NCBI GenBank assembly: GCA_965247175.1
Contig: OZ252006.1
Location: forward strand, 2,232,001 to 2,296,000
DNA: 64,000 bases
Source of the DNA: JANQMX01 sp965247175
GTDB lineage: Bacteria; Pseudomonadota; Alphaproteobacteria; Kiloniellales; DSM-21159
Reading direction: 5' to 3'
The position numbers were made by a program, and so were the translations under genes. Below are positions 42,943-50,888 of the stretch, in pieces. The notes under the pieces were generated by a model. That model was not told where the DNA came from. It did no database searches and saw nothing but the letters and a program-made list of their open reading frames with translations. Numbering within the stretch: position 1 is the first letter of the stretch; every line of letters starts with the position of its first letter.

Positions 42943-43872
42943 ATGAATATCGATCTTCATCACATGCGGCAGTTCGTTGCTGTCGCCGAGGAGCTGCATT
43001 TCGGCCGGGCCGCCGTGCGGCTGAACATGGCGCAGCCGCCGCTCAGCCAATCCATCAAGCGGTTGGAAGCGGCCCTCGGCTTCAAGCTCTTGGAGCGCAG
43101 CAACCGCCGGGTCGAGCTGACCCCGGCAGGGCGTGTCTTTCTCGACGAAGCGAAACGCGCCTTGGCGCAGGCAGACGGCGCCATACGACTGGCACGTCAA
43201 GCGGCGACGGACGAGTTGGCCGAGCTTTCCGTCGGCTTTGTCAGCGCGGCGCTATACCACGTCTTGCCCACTGCCCTCCGCCGTTGCCGCGAGCGCTATC
43301 CTGCCGTTCGCATCCGTCTCGACGAGCAGCCGACCGACACTCAGCTGGAGATGCTGCAAAAGGGCCAACTCGATGTTGGCTTTCTGCATCCACCGTTGAA
43401 AGACACCGGGCCACTCGACGTGATGCCCGTCTATCGCGACCCCATCGTCGCCGCCGTTCCCGTCGGCAATCCATTGGCAAAGGAGGATGCCATCGAGCTG
43501 GCAGCGCTTGCGGCAGAAGACTTCATCCTCTTCCCGTATCGCCTGGGGCCGCACCTCTATCGCGATATCCTCTCCGCCTGCCGCAAAGCCGGCTTCGCGC
43601 CCAGCATCGCGCAGGAGGCAAGACTGATGCACACCATCCTCAGCCTTGTCGCGACGGGCATGGGCGTCTCTCTCGTTCCCGCCGGGGCAGAGAGCATGCG
43701 CATCGACGGCGTCGCCTTCCTGCCGATCACCGACGCCCCGCGCGAGCTTGCCTGGGAACTGGTCTTGGCTTGGCGCAAGAGCGACCGCCGCAAAGCGCTC
43801 AGCGGATTCGTCGAAATCGCATCCACCTCGGCACAGGCGACCACGGGGAGGCGCAACGCCGAGCCGAGCTAA
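42943..43872 (+). CDS. LysR family transcriptional regulator
   Basis: 309 aa. Helix-turn-helix about 3-62 (MRQFVAVAEELHFGRAAVRL, NMAQPPLSQSIKRLEAALG). The substrate domain (LysR_substrate) begins at about 90. The opening and the FGRAA motif resemble the BenM/CatM group, which responds to aromatic or dicarboxylic acids. Divergent from the phosphatase-family gene at 41573. The ATG has no clear ribosome site. Confidence 0.94.
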   Translation: MNIDLHHMRQFVAVAEELHFGRAAVRLNMAQPPLSQSIKRLEAALGFKLLERSNRRVELTPAGRVFLDEAKRALAQADGAIRLARQAATDELAELSVGFVSAALYHVLPTALRRCRERYPAVRIRLDEQPTDTQLEMLQKGQLDVGFLHPPLKDTGPLDVMPVYRDPIVAAVPVGNPLAKEDAIELAALAAEDFILFPYRLGPHLYRDILSACRKAGFAPSIAQEARLMHTILSLVATGMGVSLVPAGAESMRIDGVAFLPITDAPRELAWELVLAWRKSDRRKALSGFVEIASTSAQATTGRRNAEPS

Positions 43873-43894
43873 ACCGCCAACGCCAGCACGCGGC

Positions 43895-44893
43895 TCACGA
43901 GTCGCCCGGCACCTCAACGACGACCTTGCCGGCGGCCTTACCGCTCTCCAGAAGGGCATGCGCTTCTCCGATCTTGCTCAGGCCGAAGCGCTGCGCGTCG
44001 ATCAGTGGTCGCAGCTTGCCGGCGTCGGCCAGCTCTGCCGCCTGCTTTAGGATCTCTCCGTGGTGCGCCCGTCCTTCGTCGTGAAGCATCGGCAGCAGCA
44101 TGAACACGACGTGCAGCGAAAGCCCCTTCGCATGCATGAGGCTGAGGTCGGCCTCGTACTGCGAGACGATGGTGACGCCTTGGCCGTTCAGCCGTGCCGC
44201 GGCGAATGACTGAGTGATCTGGTCGCCGCCGGTGGCATCGAAGACCACATCGAAGCCCCTGCCGTCGGTCAGCCGCACGACATAATCCTCCACACTCTCT
44301 TCGCGGTAGTTGATGGTTTCGTCGGCACCCAACCGGCGCGCCGTTTCCGCTTTCTCCGCCGAAGAGACCGTGGTGTAGACGACGGCGCCGTGGGCCTTGG
44401 CCAGCTGAATAGCGATATGGCCGACGCCGCCGGCGCCTCCGTGAACCAGAACTTTCTGACCGGATTGCAGACGCGCGCGGTCGTGCAGCCCCTCCCAAGC
44501 CGTGATGGTGACCAGCGGCAGAGCGGCCGCTTCGCGCATCGAGAGGGTCTTGGGCTTGTGGGCCAGGAGCCGCGCGTCGGTGGCAATGAGCTCCGCATAG
44601 GTTCCCGGCATGCCTTTGACACCACCGGCGCAGCCATAGACCTCGTCACCCTCGCGAAACGCCGTCACCCCTTCGCCAACGCCCATCACCACGCCGGCCA
44701 GATCACAGCCCAGGACCGCAGGCAGATCCGGTGCGATCGGAGGGCCTGCCCGTCTGATCTTGTAGTCGACAGGATTGACGCTGGTGGCCTCGATGCGGAC
44801 CAGCACTTCGCCGGGGCCAGGCTTGGGGTCAGGCAGCTCGGCCGTCTGAAACACGTCCGGATCGCCGAAGCTGGGGATGATCTGCGCTTTCAC
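43895..44893 (-). CDS. Zinc-less quinone oxidoreductase-type dehydrogenase
   Basis: 332 aa, medium-chain dehydrogenase of the quinone oxidoreductase branch. N-terminal GroES-like domain (ATSVNPVDYKIRRAGP; LGCDLAGVVMGVGEGV), NADPH-binding Rossmann motif VLVHGGAGGVGHIAIQLA and the C-terminal GKAAGKVVVEV end. There are no zinc ligands. Divergent from the LysR gene at 45027, its likely regulator. Substrate probably an enone or quinone. Confidence 0.93.
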   Translation of the reverse strand: MKAQIIPSFGDPDVFQTAELPDPKPGPGEVLVRIEATSVNPVDYKIRRAGPPIAPDLPAVLGCDLAGVVMGVGEGVTAFREGDEVYGCAGGVKGMPGTYAELIATDARLLAHKPKTLSMREAAALPLVTITAWEGLHDRARLQSGQKVLVHGGAGGVGHIAIQLAKAHGAVVYTTVSSAEKAETARRLGADETINYREESVEDYVVRLTDGRGFDVVFDATGGDQITQSFAAARLNGQGVTIVSQYEADLSLMHAKGLSLHVVFMLLPMLHDEGRAHHGEILKQAAELADAGKLRPLIDAQRFGLSKIGEAHALLESGKAAGKVVVEVPGDS

Positions 44894-45026
44894 TTTGTGC
44901 TCCTTCGAATGCTTGCCGCCTCAGACACGCGTGCGTCCCGGCAATGTCCCTTAAGAGCTAATGGCGCACGATTGATGAGTGAAACGAATTCTTGATATTG
45001 TTTTGATGACTTGTAATCATCTATCC

Positions 45027-45923
45027 ATGCAACTGATCGATCTCGACCTCGACGTGCTTCGCTGCTTCGCAGCCGTCGCCTCAGCAGGCAGCTTCACCGC
45101 AGCCGGCGAAGCCATCGGCCTAACCCAGTCCGGAGTCAGCGTACGCATCCGCCGGCTGGAGGAACAGTTGGAGACCCGCGTTCTCGAGCGAACCAGCCGC
45201 TCGGTCACACTCACGCCCGACGGAGAGGTTTTGCTCGGCTATGCCCGGCGCATTCTGGACCTCAACGACGAGACGGTTCGACGCCTGCGCGCGCCCTGGG
45301 CCGAGGGCGACTTGCGGATTGGAATCGCCGACTATTTCGCGCCGAACCTGCTGCCGACCCTCCTTGGCCGCTTCTGCCGCCATTACCCGCGTATCCGGCT
45401 TTCAGTCCGGACCGGTCTGGGCCTCGACCTCATTCCCGCCTTCGAGCGGGGCGAGCTCGATCTGGTACTGGCCGGACAGGAGGAGGAGCTGCAAGGCGGC
45501 GATATCCTGCTGCACGAGCCACTGATCTGGGTGATGGCCGAAGGCGGCGTTTCGGCGAACAAGACGCCGCTGCCGCTGGTTACCTTGCCCCAACCCTGCA
45601 GTCATCGACGGGCGGCAATCGAGGGCCTGGAGCGTCAGAGCAGACAGTGGGACATCGTCTTCACAAGCTCGAGCATTGCCGGTGTCCAAGCGGCCGTGCG
45701 CGCAGGTCTCGGCATCGCCGTGCTGCCACGCTCCGCGCTGACGGGAGGCTTACGACCGGCCGACGAAGCGCTAGGCCTCCCGCCCCTGCCGTCCTCGGCC
45801 ATCGCCGTCTTCGCGCGGAAGGACGTCAACGCCGCGGTGCGAACTGCTTTCGTCGACTTCCTGATCGAGGAGCTGAAGCAAGGCGCAGCCCTCTCGGAAG
45901 GCCCCCGCTTGCACGTCGCGTAG
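45027..45923 (+). CDS. LysR family transcriptional regulator
   Basis: 298 aa from ATG 45027 (MQLIDLDLDVLRCF). Helix-turn-helix about 5-60 (AAVASAGSFTAAGEAIGLTQ, SGVSVRIRRLEEQL). The effector domain starts near 90 (GDLRIGIADYFAPNLL). GATGA-N7-TCATC at 45005-45021 just before the ATG is a T-N11-A palindrome and may be its autoregulatory site. It is divergent from the quinone oxidoreductase gene and nearly abuts the convergent Lrp gene. Confidence 0.93.
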   Translation: MQLIDLDLDVLRCFAAVASAGSFTAAGEAIGLTQSGVSVRIRRLEEQLETRVLERTSRSVTLTPDGEVLLGYARRILDLNDETVRRLRAPWAEGDLRIGIADYFAPNLLPTLLGRFCRHYPRIRLSVRTGLGLDLIPAFERGELDLVLAGQEEELQGGDILLHEPLIWVMAEGGVSANKTPLPLVTLPQPCSHRRAAIEGLERQSRQWDIVFTSSSIAGVQAAVRAGLGIAVLPRSALTGGLRPADEALGLPPLPSSAIAVFARKDVNAAVRTAFVDFLIEELKQGAALSEGPRLHVA

Positions 45924-45924
45924 T

Positions 45925-46422
45925 TCACCGCCTGTTGCCGTTTCGCGTGCGGTTTCTGGTCTGAATGGGCGGCAAGCGCCTGGGCACCGGCGAGGACTGG
46001 ATGATCGAGGTGTTGGTCATGGCGTAGGGAATGACCTCGTCGATCACAGCCTCCAGATCCTCGACCGAGGCGACGTGGGCCCGGGCGAGAAAGCAATCCT
46101 CTCCGGTCACACGGTTGCACTCGACGATCTCCGGCAGCCCCCTCAGGATATCCACCACCCGCTGAAGCTGCCCCGGCATGGGCCGAATGCGCAGCCAAGC
46201 TGCCAACGGCAGGCCAAGCGCCGCCGGATCGATCTCAATGCTATAGCCGGTCACCACGCCGGACTCTTCCAGGCGCTTGAGCCGCTCTGAAACGCTGGGC
46301 GCGGAAAGGCCGACGCGACGCGCCAGCTCCGCCAAGCTGATGCGCGCGTTTTCGATCAGCGCCGCGAGGATCGCGGCGTCAATGTCGTCAAGCGGTCCAT
46401 TTTCGAATCGACGGTCAATCAT
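45925..46422 (-). CDS. Lrp/AsnC family transcriptional regulator
   Basis: 165 aa from ATG 46422 (MIDRRFENGPLDDID). AsnC-type helix-turn-helix about 12-62 (ILAALIENARISLAELARRV, GLSAPSVSERLKRLEESG). The RAM ligand domain follows (GLPEIVECNRVTGEDCFLAR). The basic tail (RNRTRNGNRR) extends past the family end. Divergent from an EamA exporter gene at 46528, which it probably controls in response to an amino acid. Confidence 0.94.
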   Translation of the reverse strand: MIDRRFENGPLDDIDAAILAALIENARISLAELARRVGLSAPSVSERLKRLEESGVVTGYSIEIDPAALGLPLAAWLRIRPMPGQLQRVVDILRGLPEIVECNRVTGEDCFLARAHVASVEDLEAVIDEVIPYAMTNTSIIQSSPVPRRLPPIQTRNRTRNGNRR

Positions 46423-46527
46423 CTGATAAAGCCATTTAAAGCAATAGGAATTAGAGCTATCACCTAAGCAAAGCCATAGCAATCCAAGCCTACCGCCTCC
46501 AGTCTGAAAGCAACAAAAGGAGGTGTC

Positions 46528-47403
46528 ATGGCCATCGGCAACGCTGCCTTATCCAAAGCCGCCGAACGGGTGCCGCCGCAGGCTTGGTTCGGCGTCAGCG
46601 CGCTCTTTCACTATCTCGGCCCCTCGTTTGCCGTGCTGCTCTTTCCTGCTGTCGGCGTGCTGGGCGTGGCCTGGCTGCGCATCGCATCGGCCGCCCTGAT
46701 CTTTGCGCCCTGGACCAAGCCCTGGCGAACCTGGCGCCAGGCAGACCGGCGCACCCGGTGGCTGCTCGTCGGCCTGGGCGTCTGTCTCGCCGTGATGAAC
46801 TGTGCCTTCTATCTGGCGCTCGACCGCCTGCCCATGAGCCTAGTGGCAGCCATCGAGTTCGTCGGCACCATCGCCGTGGCGCTCTACGGTCTGCGGACCG
46901 GGCGCAATCTCCTGGCCCTGGCTCTGGCCGTCGGCGGAGTTTTCATCCTGATCGATGTCACCTGGGCCAGCGATCCCCTCGGACTCTTCTGGGCTTTCCT
47001 CAATGGTGCGCTTTTTGTCGGCTACATCCTGCTCGGACATCGCGCCGCTCAGGACGGTGCTGGTGGCGGAGTCGAGCGCCTTGGCGCTGCGATGGCGATC
47101 GCCTTCCTCTTCGTGATGCCCATTGGTATCGCCGAAGCGCTGCGCGCGCTGACGGTCCCAGAATTGCTGCTGGCCGGCATCGGTGTCGGAATTTGTTCCT
47201 CGGTCATTCCCTACGTCTGTGATCAGCTCGCGATGTCGCGCCTGCCCCGCGCGAGCTTTGCCCTCCTGCTCGCTCTTCTCCCCGCGACAGCCACGATCGT
47301 CGGCGCCGTGGTTCTGGCGCAGATTCCGACACTGCGCGATCTCATCGGCGTCGCCTTGGTGATGGCTGGCGTCGCCCTGCACAAACCGGCTTCGGCCTTG
47401 TAA
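46528..47403 (+). CDS. EamA/DMT family exporter, RhtA-like
   Basis: 291 aa, ten hydrophobic helices in two EamA halves. RhtA-type features are VAWLRIASAALIFAPW, AVMNCAFYLALDRLPMSLVA, AIEFVGTIAVALYG and VIPYVCDQLAMSRLPRASFA. RhtA exports threonine and homoserine in E. coli. The ribosome site AAAGGAGGTG is essentially perfect and lies 5 nt from the ATG, the strongest in the window, so high expression on demand is likely. Divergent from the Lrp/AsnC gene. Confidence 0.92.
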   Translation: MAIGNAALSKAAERVPPQAWFGVSALFHYLGPSFAVLLFPAVGVLGVAWLRIASAALIFAPWTKPWRTWRQADRRTRWLLVGLGVCLAVMNCAFYLALDRLPMSLVAAIEFVGTIAVALYGLRTGRNLLALALAVGGVFILIDVTWASDPLGLFWAFLNGALFVGYILLGHRAAQDGAGGGVERLGAAMAIAFLFVMPIGIAEALRALTVPELLLAGIGVGICSSVIPYVCDQLAMSRLPRASFALLLALLPATATIVGAVVLAQIPTLRDLIGVALVMAGVALHKPASAL

Positions 47404-47408
47404 GACAG

Positions 47409-47840
47409 CTAGCGAACGATCGACTCCGATGCCTTGGCGGCATCGGCGAGCCAGATGCGGGCATAGGGCAAAAGGTCTTCCGGCAAGGCATCCGGCGGGA
47501 ACCAGCCCCAGGCGCTGCCCTCGTCCGAGCCCTGCAAAGTCCCTGCTGTAACGCGGCAGGCAATGAGTGCTGTCACAAACTGAACGCGGCGGCCGTCGGG
47601 GTATGCCACAATCTGGAAGGCTGGATCGGAGTTCAGCGAGACAAGCCGCTCGATGCGGACTAGGAGACCCGTCTCCTCCAAGACCTCCCGATGCAGCGCG
47701 GCTGTGACCGACTCTCCAGGCTCTATATGGCCGCTGACCGGTGCCCAGCCGTCACCGATGCGCCGGCGATGCAGAAGGACGTGGCCGGCCGCATCATAGA
47801 CAACCGCCGCAACGCCCGGCCGTATCTCGAGTTCCGACAT
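47409..47840 (-). CDS. Nudix hydrolase
   Basis: 143 aa from ATG 47840 (MSELEIRPGVAAV), with GGAGG 8 nt upstream; the frame stays open further but unsupported. The Nudix box is complete: G-x5-E-x7-REVLEETGL, starting at GHIEPGES. It hydrolyses a nucleoside diphosphate derivative such as an oxidised nucleotide, ADP-ribose or NADH. Convergent with the EamA gene, 5 bp apart. Confidence 0.93.
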   Translation of the reverse strand: MSELEIRPGVAAVVYDAAGHVLLHRRRIGDGWAPVSGHIEPGESVTAALHREVLEETGLLVRIERLVSLNSDPAFQIVAYPDGRRVQFVTALIACRVTAGTLQGSDEGSAWGWFPPDALPEDLLPYARIWLADAAKASESIVR

Positions 47841-47977
47841 TCGGCTGCCTCCGCTCCACTCCATACCGAGCAACAGGATTCTCGCTGCGGGCTTGCGCGA
47901 CAACTGCAACGGTCGCAAGGGGGCCATCCGCCGAGCGCGGCAGACTCCAGGCTGCGGAGCAATCGGCGTTGAACCGC

Positions 47978-48520
47978 TCAGCCGGTGAGCGCCGGCGCCG
48001 TTCGCATCAGCCTGACCGCTTCATCGAAGTCCGCTGCCTCTGCGTCTTCGAGCGCTGTGGTGCAGTCGTCGATGCGGGTGGGGAGGCTTGGGTCGGCGCC
48101 ATGCGACAGCAGCATCCGCACTGCATTTAGGTCTTCCCTGTTCACCGCATAATGCAAGGGCGTCCAGTCATTGAAGCCGCGCTGGTTCGGGTCCGCGCCT
48201 TCGTCCAGCAGCAGTGAGAGAATGTCTAGGCTGTCCTGACGGCCCGAAGACAGAGCCGCAATAAGGGAGGGAAAACCAGCTTCATCAGCGTAGTTCACAT
48301 CGGCCCCGAGACCGATCAATCGGGCGATGAAGTCCAGAGGACTCCAATAGATCGCGTACTCGAGCGGAACATCGCCGACGCCGAGCTCATGCGGATGGCG
48401 ACAGTTCGGAAAGTCGGATGGATTGCCTAAGGCTTGCCTGAGCGCAGCCAGGTCACCGGCGCGATACGCGGCATCGATCGACTGCGCCAAGCGCCCGCTC
48501 TCATTCATGTCCCAGGCCAT
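47978..48520 (-). CDS. Ankyrin-repeat protein
   Basis: 180 aa. At least three ankyrin repeats: about 52-80 (VPLEYAIYWSPLDFIARLIG, LGADVNYADEAG), 83-115 (FPSLIAALSSGRQDSLDILS, LLLDEGADPNQRG) and 117-148 (WTPLHYAVNREDLNAVRMLL, SHGADPSLP). No signal peptide and no other domain, so a cytosolic protein-binding scaffold. Partner unknown. Confidence 0.92.
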   Translation of the reverse strand: MAWDMNESGRLAQSIDAAYRAGDLAALRQALGNPSDFPNCRHPHELGVGDVPLEYAIYWSPLDFIARLIGLGADVNYADEAGFPSLIAALSSGRQDSLDILSLLLDEGADPNQRGFNDWTPLHYAVNREDLNAVRMLLSHGADPSLPTRIDDCTTALEDAEAADFDEAVRLMRTAPALTG

Positions 48521-48692
48521 CTCTTGTCCCCCTTGGGGATGCCCTGCCGCGACAGACCGTAAGCTAAGCCATTGGAGGGTCGAGCCGTTCCGTGCGGCAG
48601 CACCTGGCTTGTTTATGCGTTCGCCATTCTAAGCGCTTCGTTAAGCGAGCTTACGAAAGAGTTGACGGCCATTTGCGCGGGGAGATCGCGAA

Positions 48693-48863
48693 ATGACGAG
48701 AATCCTTGTAGTTGCTTTGCTTGGAGTGGCTCTAACCGCCTGCACAGCCAAGGTGAAATCGCCTGAGGCAGAGGTCGAGTTTCCCCGCGTGAAAGTCGAG
48801 ATCGGCGACAGCCACGGCGGCGATTTCTGCCCGCCCGGCCAGGCGAAGAAGGGACGCTGCTAG
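48693..48863 (+). CDS. Small lipoprotein (56 aa)
   Basis: The ATG at 48693 follows GGGGAGA. The product is MTRILVVALLGVALTAC up to the lipobox Cys17, then a charged 39-residue mature part (KVKSPEAEVEFPRVKVEIGD) ending in a short Cys-containing tail (DFCPPGQAKKGRC). The last two cysteines could form a disulfide. It overlaps the convergent LysE-type gene by 4 bp. Similar tiny lipoproteins with an FCPPGQAKKG(R/N)C end are common in Alphaproteobacteria, to my recollection, but have no known function. Confidence 0.8.
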   Translation: MTRILVVALLGVALTACTAKVKSPEAEVEFPRVKVEIGDSHGGDFCPPGQAKKGRC

Positions 48864-49489
48864 CGCCGCTCAAAGGCCAGCTTGGCTGCCAAGCCCAGAA
48901 AGATGACGCCGCTGAACCATTGAAAGAGCCGGGCGGCGTGGCGGTTTCCGGCCAAGAGCTTGCCGATGCTGCCTGAGAAGCCGCCCACCGCAGCGTTGAT
49001 GATCGTGCCGCCGATGTTGAGGATGAGGCCCAGCAGCAGGAACTGCAGCACGGTCGAGCCGCGTGCCGGGTCGACGAACTGCGGAATGAAGGCCAGCACG
49101 AAGATCGCAACCTTGGGATTGAGCAGATTGACCAGTATGCCGTCGCGCCATGCGCGATAGGCGCCCGAACCTGTGACGCTGGCCGGAGCGGAGAGATCAA
49201 CAGGCTGGCGAAAGGCTTGGATCGCAAGCCAGACGAGATAAGCGACCCCGGCCCAACGCACCGCCTCGAACGCCAGCGGATAGGCCTTGAGCAAGGCTGC
49301 CAGACCGAAAGCAGCGAGCAGCGCGTGAATCAACGAACCGGTGGCGATACCAAAGCTGGCAGCGACCCCTGCCTTGGGGCCGGACTTGGCACCCTGGCTC
49401 AAGCAAAAGAGCATGTCCGCGCCTGGCGTCATGTTCAACGCCAAGGCCGCCGGGATGAAGATCAGCAGCTGAGCCGGCTCAATGATCAT
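48860..49489 (-). CDS. LysE/RhtB family amino-acid exporter
   Basis: 209 aa with about six helices. LysE traits: the start LLIFIPAALALNMTPGADML with the family Gly-Pro/Thr-Pro motif, the CLSQGAKSGPKAGVAASFGI loop and AFRQPVDL. It exports amino acids or derivatives. Convergent with the small lipoprotein gene. No linked LysG-type regulator. Confidence 0.92.
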   Translation of the reverse strand: MIIEPAQLLIFIPAALALNMTPGADMLFCLSQGAKSGPKAGVAASFGIATGSLIHALLAAFGLAALLKAYPLAFEAVRWAGVAYLVWLAIQAFRQPVDLSAPASVTGSGAYRAWRDGILVNLLNPKVAIFVLAFIPQFVDPARGSTVLQFLLLGLILNIGGTIINAAVGGFSGSIGKLLAGNRHAARLFQWFSGVIFLGLAAKLAFERR

Positions 49490-49572
49490 GCCTTGCCATC
49501 GCGTGGAACGCTCAGCCGGTCAAGCATCGCAGGACGCGAGGCTGGCATGCAGGATGGGCGGAATAGTGGAGA

Positions 49573-50040
49573 TCAGGCAAGCTTGCCCAGGATTCGAGCC
49601 AGTGCGACGCTGTCCTTTTCGCTCAGCTTGCCGGCAAAATGTGTGGCGATGGCATTGCGGTAAACCGGCCACATTCGGCGCTGCAGGGCCCGGCCTTCCT
49701 TGGTTATTCTCAACACCTGCCCGCGCTTGTCCTCCACGCAAACCCGGCGCTCCACATAACCTGCCTTGACCAGTCGGTCACTGAGCCTGGACAGGCTGTA
49801 CTGTGCCAGCAGCATCTCCTCCTGCAATTCATAGGGGCGCAGGCCGCCAGGGCCCGCGCGCTTAAGCTCAAGCAGTGCATCGTACCAGGCCAACGGCGGG
49901 AAGCCGGCTGCCTTGAGGTCGGCCTCCACCCCTTCAAGCAGGGATTGGGAGACACGCAGCAGGCGCGCCCAGGCCGCAACGGCCACCTCCGGCAAGTCCC
50001 TGTTTGCTTCACGTCCTTCCTGCATCTTCACAGCATGCAT
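49573..50040 (-). CDS. MarR family transcriptional regulator
   Basis: 155 aa from ATG 50040 (MHAVKMQEGRE); an ATG five codons on is possible. The winged helix spans about 50-115 (YELQEEMLLAQYSLSRLSDR, LVKAGYVERRVCVEDKRGQV). Divergent from a glutathione S-transferase gene, with several ATGC/GCAT palindromes in the 101-bp spacer, one of which overlaps its own start codon. It likely represses both genes and is released by an electrophile or phenolic compound. Confidence 0.93.
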   Translation of the reverse strand: MHAVKMQEGREANRDLPEVAVAAWARLLRVSQSLLEGVEADLKAAGFPPLAWYDALLELKRAGPGGLRPYELQEEMLLAQYSLSRLSDRLVKAGYVERRVCVEDKRGQVLRITKEGRALQRRMWPVYRNAIATHFAGKLSEKDSVALARILGKLA

Positions 50041-50072
50041 AGTACATGCAGGTGCATCAAGCTTGATTTTGA

Positions 50073-50084
50073 ATGCAAACGCAT
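50073..50084. promoter_or_regulatory. MarR operator copy A (ATGC-N4-GCAT)
   Basis: ATGC-AAAC-GCAT, extended by one A/T pair on each side, in the divergent marR-GST spacer. Same form as copy B, 23 bp centre to centre, about two helical turns. A third, related palindrome TGCAT-N5-ATGCA spans 50036-50050 at the marR start codon. Confidence 0.65.
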
Positions 50085-50095
50085 TTAAATAATAC

Positions 50096-50107
50096 ATGCG
50101 ATTGCAT
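50096..50107. promoter_or_regulatory. MarR operator copy B (ATGC-N4-GCAT)
   Basis: ATGC-GATT-GCAT, 34 bp before the GST ATG, where it would overlap the GST promoter. Confidence 0.65.
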
Positions 50108-50141
50108 AAAAGCCCTGTTCCTAGAGACTGGAGAACCGGAG

Positions 50142-50837
50142 ATGAGCGCTTTGACCTTGGTGAGCTACCACCTCTGCCCTTATGTGCAGCGGGCCGCCAT
50201 TGCCTTGGCGGAAAAGGGAGTCGCCTTCGAGAGGGTCTATGTCGACCTTGCCGACAAGCCGGCCTGGTTCCGAGACATCTCGCCACTCGGCAAGGTTCCC
50301 TTGCTCAAGACCGAGCAGGACGACGAGGACGTCGTGCTCTTCGAATCTGCCGTTATCCTTGAGTACTTGGAAGAGACGCAGAACAACCCGCTACATCCAG
50401 CCGAGCCTTTGGAGCGCGCCCGCCACCGCTCATGGATCGAGTTCGGCTCGGCCATCCTCAACGGCATCGCGCGCTTCTACAACGCCAAGAGCGAGGACGA
50501 ACTCGGCGCACAGTCTGCGGCCCTGACGCGGCAGTTCGCCCGTATCGAGGCTGAGCTTGGTGAGGGGCCCTGGTTCGCCGGCGAGCGCTTCAGCCTGGTC
50601 GATGCGGTTTACGGACCGATCTTCCGCTACTTCGATGTCTTCGATGCCATCGCCGACTTCGGGATATTGGCCGATAAGCCGAAGGTCACTGCTTGGCGTC
50701 ACGCCTTGTCGAAACGCCCCTCCATCATGGGCGCTGTCGCCCCCGACTACCCTGCGCGGCTCTACGACTTTCTATCTGCCCGAGACAGCGCGCTCTCGGC
50801 GCGGATTCCCGAGCGGAAGATTGCCGCGTCAGGCTGA
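50142..50837 (+). CDS. Glutathione S-transferase family protein
   Basis: 231 aa from ATG 50142, with GGAG adjacent. The thioredoxin-like N-domain has a Cys active site, SYHLCPYVQRAAIALAEKG, as in omega/beta-type GSTs, and the glutathione-binding SPLGKVPLL and ESAVILEYLEE stretches. An all-helical C-domain follows (about 90-215). A Cys rather than Ser/Tyr suggests thiol transferase or dehalogenase-like activity. Regulated by the divergent MarR protein. Confidence 0.93.
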   Translation: MSALTLVSYHLCPYVQRAAIALAEKGVAFERVYVDLADKPAWFRDISPLGKVPLLKTEQDDEDVVLFESAVILEYLEETQNNPLHPAEPLERARHRSWIEFGSAILNGIARFYNAKSEDELGAQSAALTRQFARIEAELGEGPWFAGERFSLVDAVYGPIFRYFDVFDAIADFGILADKPKVTAWRHALSKRPSIMGAVAPDYPARLYDFLSARDSALSARIPERKIAASG

Positions 50838-50888
50838 CAAAGCTGGCGGCGTCCGAGTCCCAGCCGATGCGCGGCACCTATCGCAAGG

